Assembly: GCA_905250885.1 (NCBI GenBank)
Contig: CAJNOQ010002750.1
Span: 1 to 22,833 of the forward strand
Direction: 5' to 3'
DNA length: 22,833 bases
Source: Didymodactylos carnosus
Lineage: Eukaryota; Rotifera; Eurotatoria; Philodinida; Philodinidae
How positions within the stretch are numbered: the first letter of the stretch is position 1; each line of letters starts with the position of its first letter. The notes beneath the pieces are model-generated. The model saw only the letters and a list, made by a program, of their open reading frames with translations, was not told the DNA's origin and searched no databases. The translations under genes and the position numbers were made by a program. Below are positions 9,701-18,548 of this stretch, in pieces.

Positions 9701-12061
9701 TAAACTTTCTGAGAACTTGAGTCGGATAGAGAATTTTATAGACAAGTGAGCCATGATATAGCCGATCTTATCAGCGAACGAACATAGATTTTTTCATTTA
9801 ACTATTGAGGAAGTTCCTGATGAGCACTCCTAACACTATATTTGTGAACCTTTATCATTCTTTTGCGATCCGTTTGTTCGATTATTACAGAAATCAATTC
9901 TACTTTCGGCTCATTGTCACCAGATATATCAAGTTATTGCGTGTAGGCTACTGATATCGAAGAACTACTAAATGTATTCGCATGTATTTTGTTCTGATAG
10001 AAAGAGAACAATATGAAAAACTCTCCTGCTTCGTAAAAGTCTAACAGTTTCTTGCCAGCTTAGAAGTCTAACGAGACTTTCGAAAAATGGCTTCGATACG
10101 GTTAATAGAATCTTACGGTCAATTATGTTTGTATTACGGTTCAAATTTAAAAGAAAAATAATTAGAGCATTTTCTAACAAGCACTTTCCTTTATTTAGAA
10201 TCTTCGTTACAGCATTCGTTAGAACATTCATTACATCCCGGTGATTGTACGCAAGATCATGAATGTCATGCTTGTCATGAATTAAAATTAGCCAAAGCAT
10301 CCGCTTGTTATGTTATATGTTATGAACGTGCACAAAAAATGTCAACAAAAGCTCGTCAACGTATTCTTAGTTTTCCATGGTTATTTGGTTTACAACTATG
10401 TGATGTTCGACAATATAATCTCAATCAATCTAAATCAACAGATTCAATCAATAAAACAGAATATATTGTTGTGGAAAGAGCAATGAAAAATGCATTAGAA
10501 AAATTAGTTGAGCAAAAACAATTAAAATTTAAAGTATTAATACCAGTTTATACGGAAAATTGTATAATTTTTCTTAGAAAAATGTCAACAATAAATTCCA
10601 TTGTTACAAATGAGTAAGTAAACCTAGCTGAAATAGTATAAGAGATTGATTAACAGTAGTTATCAAAGGTGGTGTTTAAAGAATGAGAAAATCACTTATC
10701 GAATCACTCACGAGGAAACCTATCCGAGTGATATCTTCCGATTTCGTTCGTTTATACGTCAATCGATAGAGGGTATCGAACTACTAAAAAGCCTAAAAGG
10801 ATTTTTCCCCATGACTCTTGAAGACCCGATTTTCTGAAAAACTGATTTTTCAGAAACTCTAAAAAATAACTAAAACCTTTCTAAATAAGGCATGATTGTA
10901 GCTCGTAAATTTCCGGTTAAAATGAGACATCTCCCAGCTCTACACGATCTTTCTTTACAAAGTTATAGAATTTACAAGAAAAGCCGTAAATGTTCATTGT
11001 CAGCTCAGAGCTACAGAAATAAGAAGAAATTAATTTACGGCTTTTGTTGTAAGATCTATAACTTTACAAAGAAAGATCATGTAGAGCTGGGAGATGTCTC
11101 ATTTTGATCAGAAATTTACGGGCTACAATCATGCCTCATTAAGAAAGGTTTTGGTTATTTTTTAGAGTTTCTGAAAAACTGGTTTCTCAGAAAACCGGGT
11201 CTTCAAGAGCGATGGAGAAAACTCCTTTTAGGCTTTTTACTAGTTCGATACCCTCTATCGATCGACGTATAAACGAACGAAATCGGAAGGTATCACTTAG
11301 ATGGGTTTCCTCATTAGTCATTTTTAAGATTAGGAGAAACGATCGTCTAACATTTGTGATTTGTAATAGGATAATCCGGTATCCTGTCGAATATTTTATA
11401 TAATATTTATATACGAATATTATAAAAGCTGACTCTGACATACGACTCATCACTCATCTGATTTTGTTTTAGACGTGATTTTCACAAAAAGACAGTTAAT
11501 ATTTATACGAAAAGTCTAGGATTAATATTTGTTTCTTTTGTCAGGTCACTACCATCCACACCTCTATCATTTTTGTTAATGAAAAGGCAAGAACCTGATG
11601 TCGAAATTTCTCACGTTAATATTTTCAAGTTATCTTTCGTCGAAATTCTTCACCATTGGTTATCAATTAATCAAAAAGTATTTGGAGAAACGTCATCATC
11701 AATAGACAAAAAACCTCTTATTCCAGAAACAATTTGGCATCAGTTAATGATTAATTTTTTGAACAATACAAATGGTAATGAAAATTTATATCGTGTGGTT
11801 TTTCATCAAAATGTTGGTCAAATGAATCAGATGATGAATAGATACTATGAATTAGTTCAACAGCACTTACTTATGAATCAGTCAGTATGGGATAATAAAA
11901 TATTCTATGATTTATTTGATGAATTACTCAAGAAATGTTTTGAATATTCGAGAAGATATGAAAGTACTGATATGGCTTATCTAGGAGAATATCTCATATT
12001 GGCTTTGCAATCGATTGGTCTCGAAAAAGAGTTAACTAATTTGATGTTATTTGATAGTTGA
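3705..12061 (+). CDS. Cellular RNA-dependent RNA polymerase (RDR/EGO-1/QDE-1 family), 12 exons
   Basis: Predicted exons: 3705-4022, 4134-4744, 4972-5492, 5628-6082, 6145-6756, 7486-7590, 7660-7846, 7951-8508, 8578-9015, 9196-9618, 10199-10613, 11545-12061. They sum to 5160 bases, a 1719-residue protein plus TGA. All introns are GT..AG and every junction keeps frame without an internal stop. The enzyme copies RNA templates into double-stranded RNA that feeds Dicer and Argonaute silencing. Residues 1-106 are acidic and low in complexity. Conserved RdRP blocks run in the expected order: VTITPT (703-708), GFRIVEY (from 767), MGNFDNEKVVAKHSAR (from 811), FTDGVGAIS (860-868), IRYGGCKG (890-897), LNRQVIVLLS (941-950), NPCHHPGDIR (1091-1100), the catalytic SGSDLDGDEY with DLDGD at 1135-1139 (bases 8613-8627), LGKLYR (1268-1273) and KASACY (1442-1447). 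A Cys/His-rich patch (CTQDHECHACH, 1426-1436) precedes the last block. The protein is longer than plant RDRs and near the size of nematode EGO-1. DLDGD fits the RDR-alpha-like form rather than DFDGD. The start is the first in-frame ATG after a putative acceptor. The 729- and 931-base introns each hold a foldback element. No inactivating change was seen. Confidence 0.93.
6825..7396. mobile_element. Foldback element, copy 1 (inside RdRP intron 5)
   Basis: This is a 572-bp palindrome: ACGAGGGACCTTTTC at the left end pairs with the CCCTCGT right end. The arms run about 265 bases each, around a loop near 7110-7150. The outer arm contains GGGTTATAGGTTATCGACC (mirrored as GGTCGATAACCTATAACCC), shared with copies 3 and 4. 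The inner arm (AATGAGACATCTCC, CTACATGACCTTTCTTTGC, AAGCCCTAAAT) and the loop are shared with all four copies. No ORF of substance and no clear target duplication are present; flanks GACTA and GAGTA are only similar. It occupies most of a 729-base intron, so RdRP pre-mRNA would contain the hairpin. Confidence 0.85.
9619..10198 (+). other. RdRP intron 10, unusually long, no recognised insert
   Basis: This 580-base intron begins GTAAAA and ends TTTATTTAG, and joins AAACAG to AATCTTCG to restore a Glu codon. Most introns of this gene are 62-227 bases. Unlike the other two long introns I find no palindrome in it and no match to the foldback family. A 110-residue ORF on the opposite strand (9968-10300) overlaps the next exon and has no coding character of its own. 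Confidence 0.6.
10710..11313. mobile_element. Foldback element, copy 2 (inside RdRP intron 11), variant outer arms
   Basis: This is a ~604-bp palindrome centred near 11010. Its inner arms and loop match copies 1, 3 and 4 (AATGAGACATCTCCCAGC, TTCATTGTCAGCTCAGAGC), but its outer arms are different sequence, with GATTTCGTTCGTTTATACG (from 10740) mirrored at about 11264-11285. Paired differences between the arms are visible: GCCGTAAAT faces ATTTACGGC where the other copies have GCCCTAAAT facing ATTTAGGGC. Ends are approximate (ACGAGGAAACC on the left, GGTTTCCTCAT on the right). It fills most of a 931-base intron. Short ORFs on both strands here encode the same peptide because the arms mirror each other. 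Confidence 0.85.
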
Positions 12062-13112
12062 ATGTCAGATTAATGCATTTTTACTTTTTAATACTCTGTT
12101 TTTTCTTGTCAAATATTGTAAATTTCTCGATTGTTATACTAAATTACAATCGGATTTCATTTCGTATTCATACTCTTATTCCTAAACAGTTTTTTGTCAG
12201 ATGTTTGTTGAGGTATTCATTGATGAAGCGAGTTTTTTTTCTTTGATCAGTTGGTCATTGAATGAAAAATTATTTTGATACAAAAACAATTAGGTTATCT
12301 AAATTTTCGTTTAAACAGTTTTCAAATATTCGCGATGGATTCTATTAAAATATCTTTTGCATTCAACAAAAACGTTCTATTCTGTTTTGCAATATGAAAC
12401 ACCTGTGTTTTTTCTTTTTTGTTTGTTGCTTATTTCATCCTGTTTTACAATAAGCAAATAATTTTTATTGATTATAAATTTATTTATATTTTTTTCGTTC
12501 ATTTTATAGTTCTACCGGTATTCAACGTCCAAAAGAGAAGTGTTTATAAAACGCTATTTGTTCATATCAAAATTATTTTTTTTTGCTTGTCAGATATTAG
12601 GAATAGCACATTACTTGTTATTTGTTAGATAGTAACAAAAATTTATCTGTCACTATTGTTACTTTCTTACTACTAAAAAGTAATGTGCAACTCCTATTAG
12701 ATATAAAATATTTTTGTTCAGATGTAATTCTCTCCTTATGTATTTATTTGCGTTAATGCAATGAAATCCTTTTTTGGAACAGGAGTTTGTTACGATTACT
12801 TCTGTTTTCATGTGTGTGTGTTTAATTAAATATACACAGTAGTTCAGTTATTTATGTGCATTATTTTCTTGCTTTTAATTTTAAGTTAAGTTATTTTACT
12901 TTAAAACTTAACTAATATGTAAGTTGTACAAAGATATACCCGTGGATATGTATTTTTTCTTTTGGTGTTTTCCGGTTGTTGTTTTTTCTATGAAAACGTG
13001 TGTGAAAAATGAATGAACAAGAACTTAAATTAATTTAAGAAAAATAATAAAGCATTCAGGATGAAATAACTGTCAAAAATGGTGATATACGACGATTACG
13101 CTAAACGCTCTG
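12062..13112 (+). other. RdRP 3' flank, AT-rich, with candidate poly(A) signals
   Basis: This gene-free stretch is strongly T-rich on the + strand. ATTAAA at 12344-12349 and AATAAA at 13046-13051 are candidate polyadenylation signals; I cannot tell which, if either, is used. Short ORFs here (for example 12058-12246 and 12419-12628) are rich in Phe, Ile and Leu simply because of T-rich DNA. The one discrete structure is the small palindrome at 12600-12694. Confidence 0.4.
12600..12694. mobile_element. 95-bp TA-flanked miniature palindrome
   Basis: The left end GGAATAGCACATTACTT pairs with the right end AAGTAATGTGCAACTCC, and the palindrome continues inward (GATAGTAAC on the left, GTTACTTTCTTAC on the right). 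TA borders each side (12598-12599 and 12695-12696). The ends resemble those of the element at 5-764 (GGGCTGCTACATTACT), suggesting one family of TA-targeting miniature elements with very different lengths. It is far too short to code for anything. Confidence 0.6.
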
Positions 13113-13723
13113 ACGAGAGGACCTCGCGAACTGTCACATTGCTTTTTCAGCCAAACCTAGTGAGTTATAGGTTATCAACTATGCTGAATTCAAATATCAT
13201 AGTGATAGCAGCCCAGGGCCTTTTCGAGAGCGGTTTCCTCGGCCAAAACCAGTTTTTCAGAAACCTCGTAAAGTCCCTAAAACTTTCTCTTAATACATCA
13301 CGACTGTAGCCCATGAAATTCTGACCAAAATGAGACATCTTCTACCTCTACATGACCTTTCTTTGCAAAATTACAGATCTTACAAGAAAAGCCCTAAATG
13401 TTCACTGTCAGCTCAAAGCTACAGAAATAAGATGAAATTAATTTAGGGCTTTTTTTGTAAGATCTATAACTTTGCAAAGAAAGGTCATGTAGAGCTGGGA
13501 GATGTCTCATTTTAATCAGAAATTTGCGGGCTACAATCATACCTCATTAAGAAAGGTTTTAGTTACATTTTAGAGTTTCTGAAAAACTGGTTTTCCGGAA
13601 AACCGCTCTCGGAAGGCTCCTGGGCAGCTACCACTATGATATTCGAATTCAGCATAGTTGATAACCTATAATTCACTAGGTTTGGCTGAGAAAGCGATGT
13701 AGCAGTTCGTGAGGTCCCCTCGT
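13113..13723. mobile_element. Foldback element, copy 3
   Basis: This 611-bp palindrome has ACGAGAGGACCTC at the left end and GAGGTCCCCTCGT at the right. The outer arms carry ACCTAGTGAGTTATAGG, mirrored as CCTATAATTCACTAGGT. Next inward come GAATTCAAATATCATAGTG mirrored at about 13630-13650, the shared inner block, and the conserved loop near 13398-13440. The arms look roughly 85-90% alike by eye. It lies 1.05 kb beyond the RdRP stop codon. No target duplication is evident. The 76-residue ORF at 13079-13309 is a by-product of the arm. Confidence 0.85.
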
Positions 13724-14814
13724 AAGTTTAAGTAAAATTGAAGGCACTGGAAACAAAAACAAAATGAAGAAAACTACAAAACTGGCATTTTTCCGGCTCT
13801 TAAGTAAAAGTTTTAAGAAATACGCAAAAATGGGTTATTTTATCTAATAAAGGTTTTTAATGGGTTTCTGGAACTTTTCGAAAAAGAACCGTTGTTACGA
13901 GATTCACCGTGGTCGATAACCTATGTTTCCATTCGTTCCTAGGATTACAACACCTAAAGAAATGGGGCTTCTAGGAAATCCGATGCCGCGTCTAAACCGC
14001 GAAAAATGAAAAGGTCGTCTAGATCCCGTTTTATGGAGAACACTTTAGGCTATCTACCAATGAAAAAAACTAATATATTGCTATGTTAAATTATCGGATT
14101 ATGAACTTCTTACCTCTGAAAAGATGTTTTAAAGTCGTGGCTATTGAATGGCGAAAACTGCAAGTCTCTATCATGTTTTGCTCAGAAGGTATTTAAGAAA
14201 CAATCAGAGCTCTTATAATTTGAAAACGACAGTAACAGTTCATACCCCTACTTCTGAAAAATTGACTGTATGTACTCAAGAAAACAAAAAATTCCTTTAA
14301 GTTACAAGTGTCATCAGTGTTGTTTTGGCAATAGATTCAATTATGAAAATACTCTGTCGGCTTTTTTATCGTCTTTTTCTACAGATGCCGTTTATAAATA
14401 TTGTGTTTGACCATGAGAATATTCAATAACGATTTGTTCAACATGGTCTGAGAGAATTTTTGACCTACTGTGGTAAAACATACGCTTTCAATACAAGGCA
14501 GATCATGACTTATGGGAAATGAAAGTATCACGTAGTCTAAGAGAATGTAATACGTGACTGGTAGATGATGTGTATCTTCGAACATTGATAGCTAGTACGG
14601 GTTCCTCTTCAAAGTTTTATTCAGTAAAGAAGCCTAGCACTGTGTCAAATATCCCAATTACACTATTAGCTCAAGTCTGCTTCTCCTTATCACTCCGAGC
14701 ACTCGAAAAACGAAAGTTTATAGGCAGTATCTTATAAAACTATGTACGTATGCCTTTCTTTTGGTCGCTTATAGCTCAGCAACATTTCGTCATCATGATC
14801 CTAGTTTTTCAGTA
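13724..14814. other. Gene-free stretch with a fragment of foldback-like sequence
   Basis: I see no credible gene; the 68-residue ORF on the minus strand (14379-14585) has no recognisable motif. At about 13897-13943 the sequence ACGAGATTCACCGTGGTCGA then TAACCTATG resembles the GTGGTCGATAACCTATAAC outer-arm motif of the foldback family, without a partner arm nearby. A diverged relative lies at about 19600-19645 inside an intron of the minus-strand gene. Confidence 0.4.
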
Positions 14815-15559
14815 TTTGACTTCTCTTTCTTTGCACTTCACCACTATCGTCAATGATTCCAAATAGGCTTCTCATCGACTTTGATTTTAATTCAGTTGAC
14901 TTTGTTAGAAGATCAAAATATTTTGCCTGATACGCTTGTTATTATTATTTCTAGGTGGAGTTAAAGGAAAAAATGGGATGAGAAATACACCACATGAATG
15001 CAAAAAGAAAAAACGTATCATTTTACAAATTCAAATGGCTAGATAAAATGAAAAACGTGTGCATGTGTGTCGTCAGCCTTGGGTATAACACCGTTTAGAA
15101 AATAAGCATTTATGATTTCGTACTACTGTTATTTCTTCTTTAATTTTTAGTAGCCGTACTCAAATTCATCTACACATTCGATGTTTTAAAAATTATTGCA
15201 TTTTAGGTGGAGTTATTTCTAATAAGTTCCGCAAAATTCAACATATTAGATTCTAAAAGCTGCTCCGGAATCACGTAAGGCATAGATTCTTAGTTGCGCT
15301 ATAGATGATATAGTTCCGTGCCATTGCTGCAAAGAGTTTGAAATAAAATCAGTTTTTGATCGCACCTTGTGACAGGCTTCCAAATATCAGGAGGATATAA
15401 GAGAGTACTCTCCACATAACTGAAATTCTGTTCTTTGTTTCTAGCGAAAAGCTACTAGAAAATTAGCTTTTTATAGATGGTTCCAACTCAATGGACTATC
15501 TGAGATACGCACTACCTGGACAAGGTATTCAGTTTTATAACTCTCCTAGTATTTGACTT

Positions 15560-15975
15560 CTATTCCTCGTGAGATTCTACGCGATACTAGTGAGAAACTT
15601 ACTCGAATCTTAGTAAGGTCTTAGAATAGTCTAATTAAGATATGAAATAATTTTAAGATTTGATAAGATTTTGCTACGATCTTAGTGAGATCTTACTAAA
15701 ATTATATTGTCTAAGATTTTTTCAAGATTGGATAAGAATCTGTTAAGATCTTAATAGTAAGAACGTTTTTTTAATAATATTCATTTAAGATTCACTGAGA
15801 ATTTTTGAATTTTTAATCCGCATTAAGCAGCAGTTAAACAGTGTTGAAGAATGAAGAGAAATTTCATATTTTCGGGTGTCCAACCATGGTGAATGAAAGT
15901 AGAGTCATTACATCTTATTAAGATTTTAAACGATAAGGTCTTAGTGAGATAATTTTAAGAAGTGTCTAAGATTTC
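15560..15975. repeat. Cluster of AAGATCTTA-like motifs with an internal direct repeat
   Basis: Short motifs such as GATCTTAGTGAGATCTTAC, TTAAGATTT, TAAGATCTTAA and GGTCTTAG recur here on both strands. One longer block is directly repeated: GATCTTAGTGAGAT...GTCTAAGATTT (about 15690-15720) and GGTCTTAGTGAGAT...GTCTAAGATTT (about 15938-15974). The core AAGATCTT is self-complementary. It fills the centre of the long inverted repeat. Function is unknown; it may be the sub-terminal or internal repeat array of a transposon. Confidence 0.55.
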
Positions 15976-16232
15976 GACGTTCAGCAAATTTAATGTTACG
16001 TCTAAACAGTCTAAAATGAAGAGGATCATATTGTATTTTGACACCGATAGTAATAGACCAATTGCCCTTAACAAAAATCGACAGTTCTAAATCCGCCTAA
16101 AGTGTTTGCAACAGTATATGGTTATTAATAATTTTTAAGAACAAGATGCGTCAGAGACACTAAAAATCGACTATGTAGGTGAATTTAAGGACGACTACTA
16201 AAAATGAAAGAAGAAATAACAGTAGTACGAAA

Positions 16233-16622
16233 CAGGCATGGGCGAGCCCGAGTTCGACGGGTAACGAGTTCGAGACGAGTCCGAGTTCTTACAAGTTCAA
16301 ACCGAGTCCGAGTCCATTTCGAGTCTGGTAATCTTGTAGATTCTTTTTTGATGAAGGTGGTTTATATTTTAATTTGCTGAGCCCTGGATAGATATTTGAT
16401 TTTTCGACAATAAAGTTACGTTCCATGTCCGTCTCCCGAACAAAATTTCAGTTTCATGTGAAACAGTAGGTGTTGTTATTTCGCTTTTCATTTTTCTCTG
16501 CTCATTTGTGTTAAAAGTTGAATAGATCGGACTCGAAATACAAAAACTCACGTCCGAGTCCGAATACTTCAAAAAAATCTCCAGTCCGAGTTCGAGTCCA
16601 GACTCGGACTCGCCCAAGCCCG
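16233..16622. mobile_element. hAT-like miniature element, GAGTC-rich ends, perfect 8-bp target duplication
   Basis: The left end CAGGCATGGGCGAGCCCGAG is mirrored by the right end CTCGGACTCGCCCAAGCCCG. GTACGAAA occurs immediately outside both ends (16225-16232 and 16623-16630), an exact 8-bp duplication as made by hAT transposases. Both terminal ~100 bp are dense in CGAGTCCGAGT-type motifs on alternating strands. The other arm of the surrounding inverted repeat keeps the unoccupied site (TTTCGTAC, 15116-15123). The centre codes for nothing recognisable; the 82-residue minus-strand ORF is incidental. Same family as 22161-22513. Confidence 0.88.
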
Positions 16623-17095
16623 GTACGAAATCATAAATGCATATTTTCTAAACAGTGTTATACCCAAGGCTGACGACACACATGCACACGTTTTTCATTT
16701 TATCTAGCCATTTGAATTTGTAAAATGATACGTTTTTTCTTTTTGCATTCATGTGGTGTATTTCTCATCCCATTTTTTTCCTTTACTTCCACCTAGAAAT
16801 AATAATAACAAGCGTATCAGGCAAAATATTTTGATCTTCTAACAAAGTCAACTGAATTAAAAAAATAAAAGTCGATGAGAAGCTTATTTGATTAGTAGAG
16901 AAGCACAAAGAAAGGGAAGTAAAATACATTTATGTTTGAGACGTAGTTGATGACAGTAGTTTGATGAATATGGTCCCTTTTTGAGTTTTTAGCCTCCCGA
17001 TCGACGTGTCTTTGAGTAATTTTATAGTGGCATCGTTTGGCATCACGTTGTTTTTTTCAGATATAGTAGACTTTGAACTTAATTTTTTCCTAATA

Positions 17096-18115
17096 ATGTC
17101 GTTAATTGGTGAAAGAACGGCGCGTTATTTTGATTTAGTCGGTAAATCTGATACATTGAAAAGAACAAATGGACAATTAGTACCCAGCCACGAATACAAA
17201 GATGTACCAACGGTAATTCCGGCTGACTGGGATGTATCTCCCGGCGATGTATTATCATGGGCAAAATATCGAGCTTCAGAATGTTGTAAGTTTTCTTGTT
17301 TTACATACAATTAGGACATCTCTTAATTAACTATCTCAAGAATCTCTTTTTTTTTATTTAGATTTTGTTTTGGATGATGGTACATTATTGAAAAATCCCG
17401 ATAGATCAGGTAGTGGTTATTTAACCATTCCTTTTATAATAACTCAACATACTCGTAATGTTATGATGATGTATGAGTATGTTCTTAACGAACTGGGTAA
17501 AGATTACGTATCGACAATTGAAATGCATCCACAAGATAAATTTATTGTTAGAAACTATGGTGAATTACCAGAACGAATGTGTACACGTAATTTAGAATAT
17601 ATTTATGATCCATTAGAAAAATTTCTCTATGTTCATGTTACTGGTACATCTGGAAAATCAAAAGAATTTAAATTAGGTGAAACAACGGTAAAAGACATTG
17701 AACAATGGTATAATGGTATCAAAGATGAACAAGCTCAACTTAGAGTTCAGTATAATTTTGATGGCGTTCAATATCAGAAATATCGAGATTACAAATTACA
17801 ATATGAAACAATACAAATACCCAAAACGTGGACAATACAACCAGGAATAACTAATGCTGGACATGATCACATCAGGTATGCGACATTATCAAAGTAGATT
17901 GAGTGCTTTAACTGATCACTCCTTTATCCTACGTAGTAACCGAAGAATAAAATTTATTTAAAATACTCTTGAAATTAAATCATAAATCGCGATTTTATTC
18001 ATTTAGAGGTGAATGGATATTGACTGGTGATCGAAAACATGTGAATGATGCTAAAAAACAAATTCTAGAATTTTATAAAGATTTAGTCGTCGATATTGAA
18101 GAAATACCAGCATAA
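17096..18115 (+). CDS. Unrecognised protein, 270 residues, KH-like C-terminal end, 3 exons
   Basis: Predicted exons are 17096-17285, 17362-17875 and 18007-18115 (813 bases including TAA). The introns are 76 and 131 bases with GT..AG ends, and both junctions keep frame: a Tyr codon and an Arg codon are each rebuilt across a splice. I do not recognise the family. It is soluble-looking, with no signal peptide or membrane segment, and rich in Tyr, Asp and Lys. The C-terminal stretch GEWILTGDRKHVNDAKKQI (236-254) resembles the second half of a KH RNA-binding domain (I-x-x-G-x(4)-V-x-x-A-x(3)-I), but the GxxG loop is not evident, so this is weak. The start is the first in-frame ATG; TTTTTTTCAG ending at 17060 could be a 5'-UTR splice acceptor. 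It converges with the minus-strand gene at 18549, leaving 433 bases between stop codons. ATTAAA at 18387-18392 may be its poly(A) signal. Confidence 0.75.
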
Positions 18116-18548
18116 AAACGATGGTTCATATTGTTCCCATGGAGCCTAAGTTAGACATAAATTATTATCAAGTAAAAACAGTATTTTACTATTGTTGGTC
18201 TCTTATTTCATCTCATATCTTTTAATCTTGTTATTCATAATGCTCTTTATTTTTATGAAATTATTTGGATATTCTTTTTCTGTATTGGTGTTGTTTTGTT
18301 GGTAATATTTGTCCTTATGTCAGTGTCCTTCGAAGTTATATAATGTACTAGACAACATATTTTAGATCTATTTATTATGTTCGAAGATTAAAGAACGTTC
18401 CGTTTGAATACGGATGTTGAATGCAGAGCGTAGCTATAATTAACTTATTTTACTGAAATACAAACGTGAGTATCCTTAGATTACATTTATTGAACAGATA
18501 ATAGATGCAAGTGTTTAAATAGCAATACTAAAAAAAGAAAAGTTTTAA
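18116..18548. terminator. Shared 3' region between convergent genes
   Basis: Both neighbouring genes end into this AT-rich gap. On the minus strand, AATAAA (TTTATT at 18486-18491 on +) sits about 58 bases beyond the minus gene's stop and is a good poly(A) signal candidate. On the plus strand the best candidate is ATTAAA at 18387-18392, about 270 bases beyond the plus gene's stop. No palindrome or further gene is seen. Confidence 0.45.

Larger units (their letters stand above)
14815..16935. repeat. 2.1-kb long inverted repeat, right arm split by a hAT-like insertion
   Basis: The clearest left arm is about 14870-15183, and its reverse complement occupies about 16166-16891 once the 390-bp insertion at 16233-16622 is removed. 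Matching landmarks include GCTTCTCATCGACTTT, AGATCAAAATATTTTGCCTG, ACACCACATGAATGCAAAAA, CGTCAGCCTTGGGTATAACA and TTTCGTACTACTGTTATTTC. Weaker similarity extends outward by about 50 bases on both sides (CTTTCTTTG.CTTC blocks). Between the arms (about 15190-16160) lies non-coding DNA rich in AAGATCTTA-like motifs. It has no transposase, and the right arm ends about 200 bases before the next gene's start codon. It is probably a foldback-type or non-autonomous DNA element. Confidence 0.8.

Noticed and set aside
10646..11453. ORFs on both strands encoding related peptides with FRFRSFIR
   Set aside because: They are mirror images across the two arms of foldback copy 2, not genes.
12058..12628. Phe/Ile-rich ORFs downstream of the RdRP stop, resembling membrane segments
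   Set aside because: Their composition follows from T-rich DNA and there is no other sign of coding; treated as 3' flank.
16369..16617. Minus-strand 82-residue ORF with GESESGLELGLE
   Set aside because: The Glu/Ser/Gly pattern is the translation of the repeated CGAGTC motifs at the end of a hAT-like element.
17079..17310. Minus-strand 61-residue ORFs
   Set aside because: They are shadows antisense to exon 1 of the 270-residue gene.
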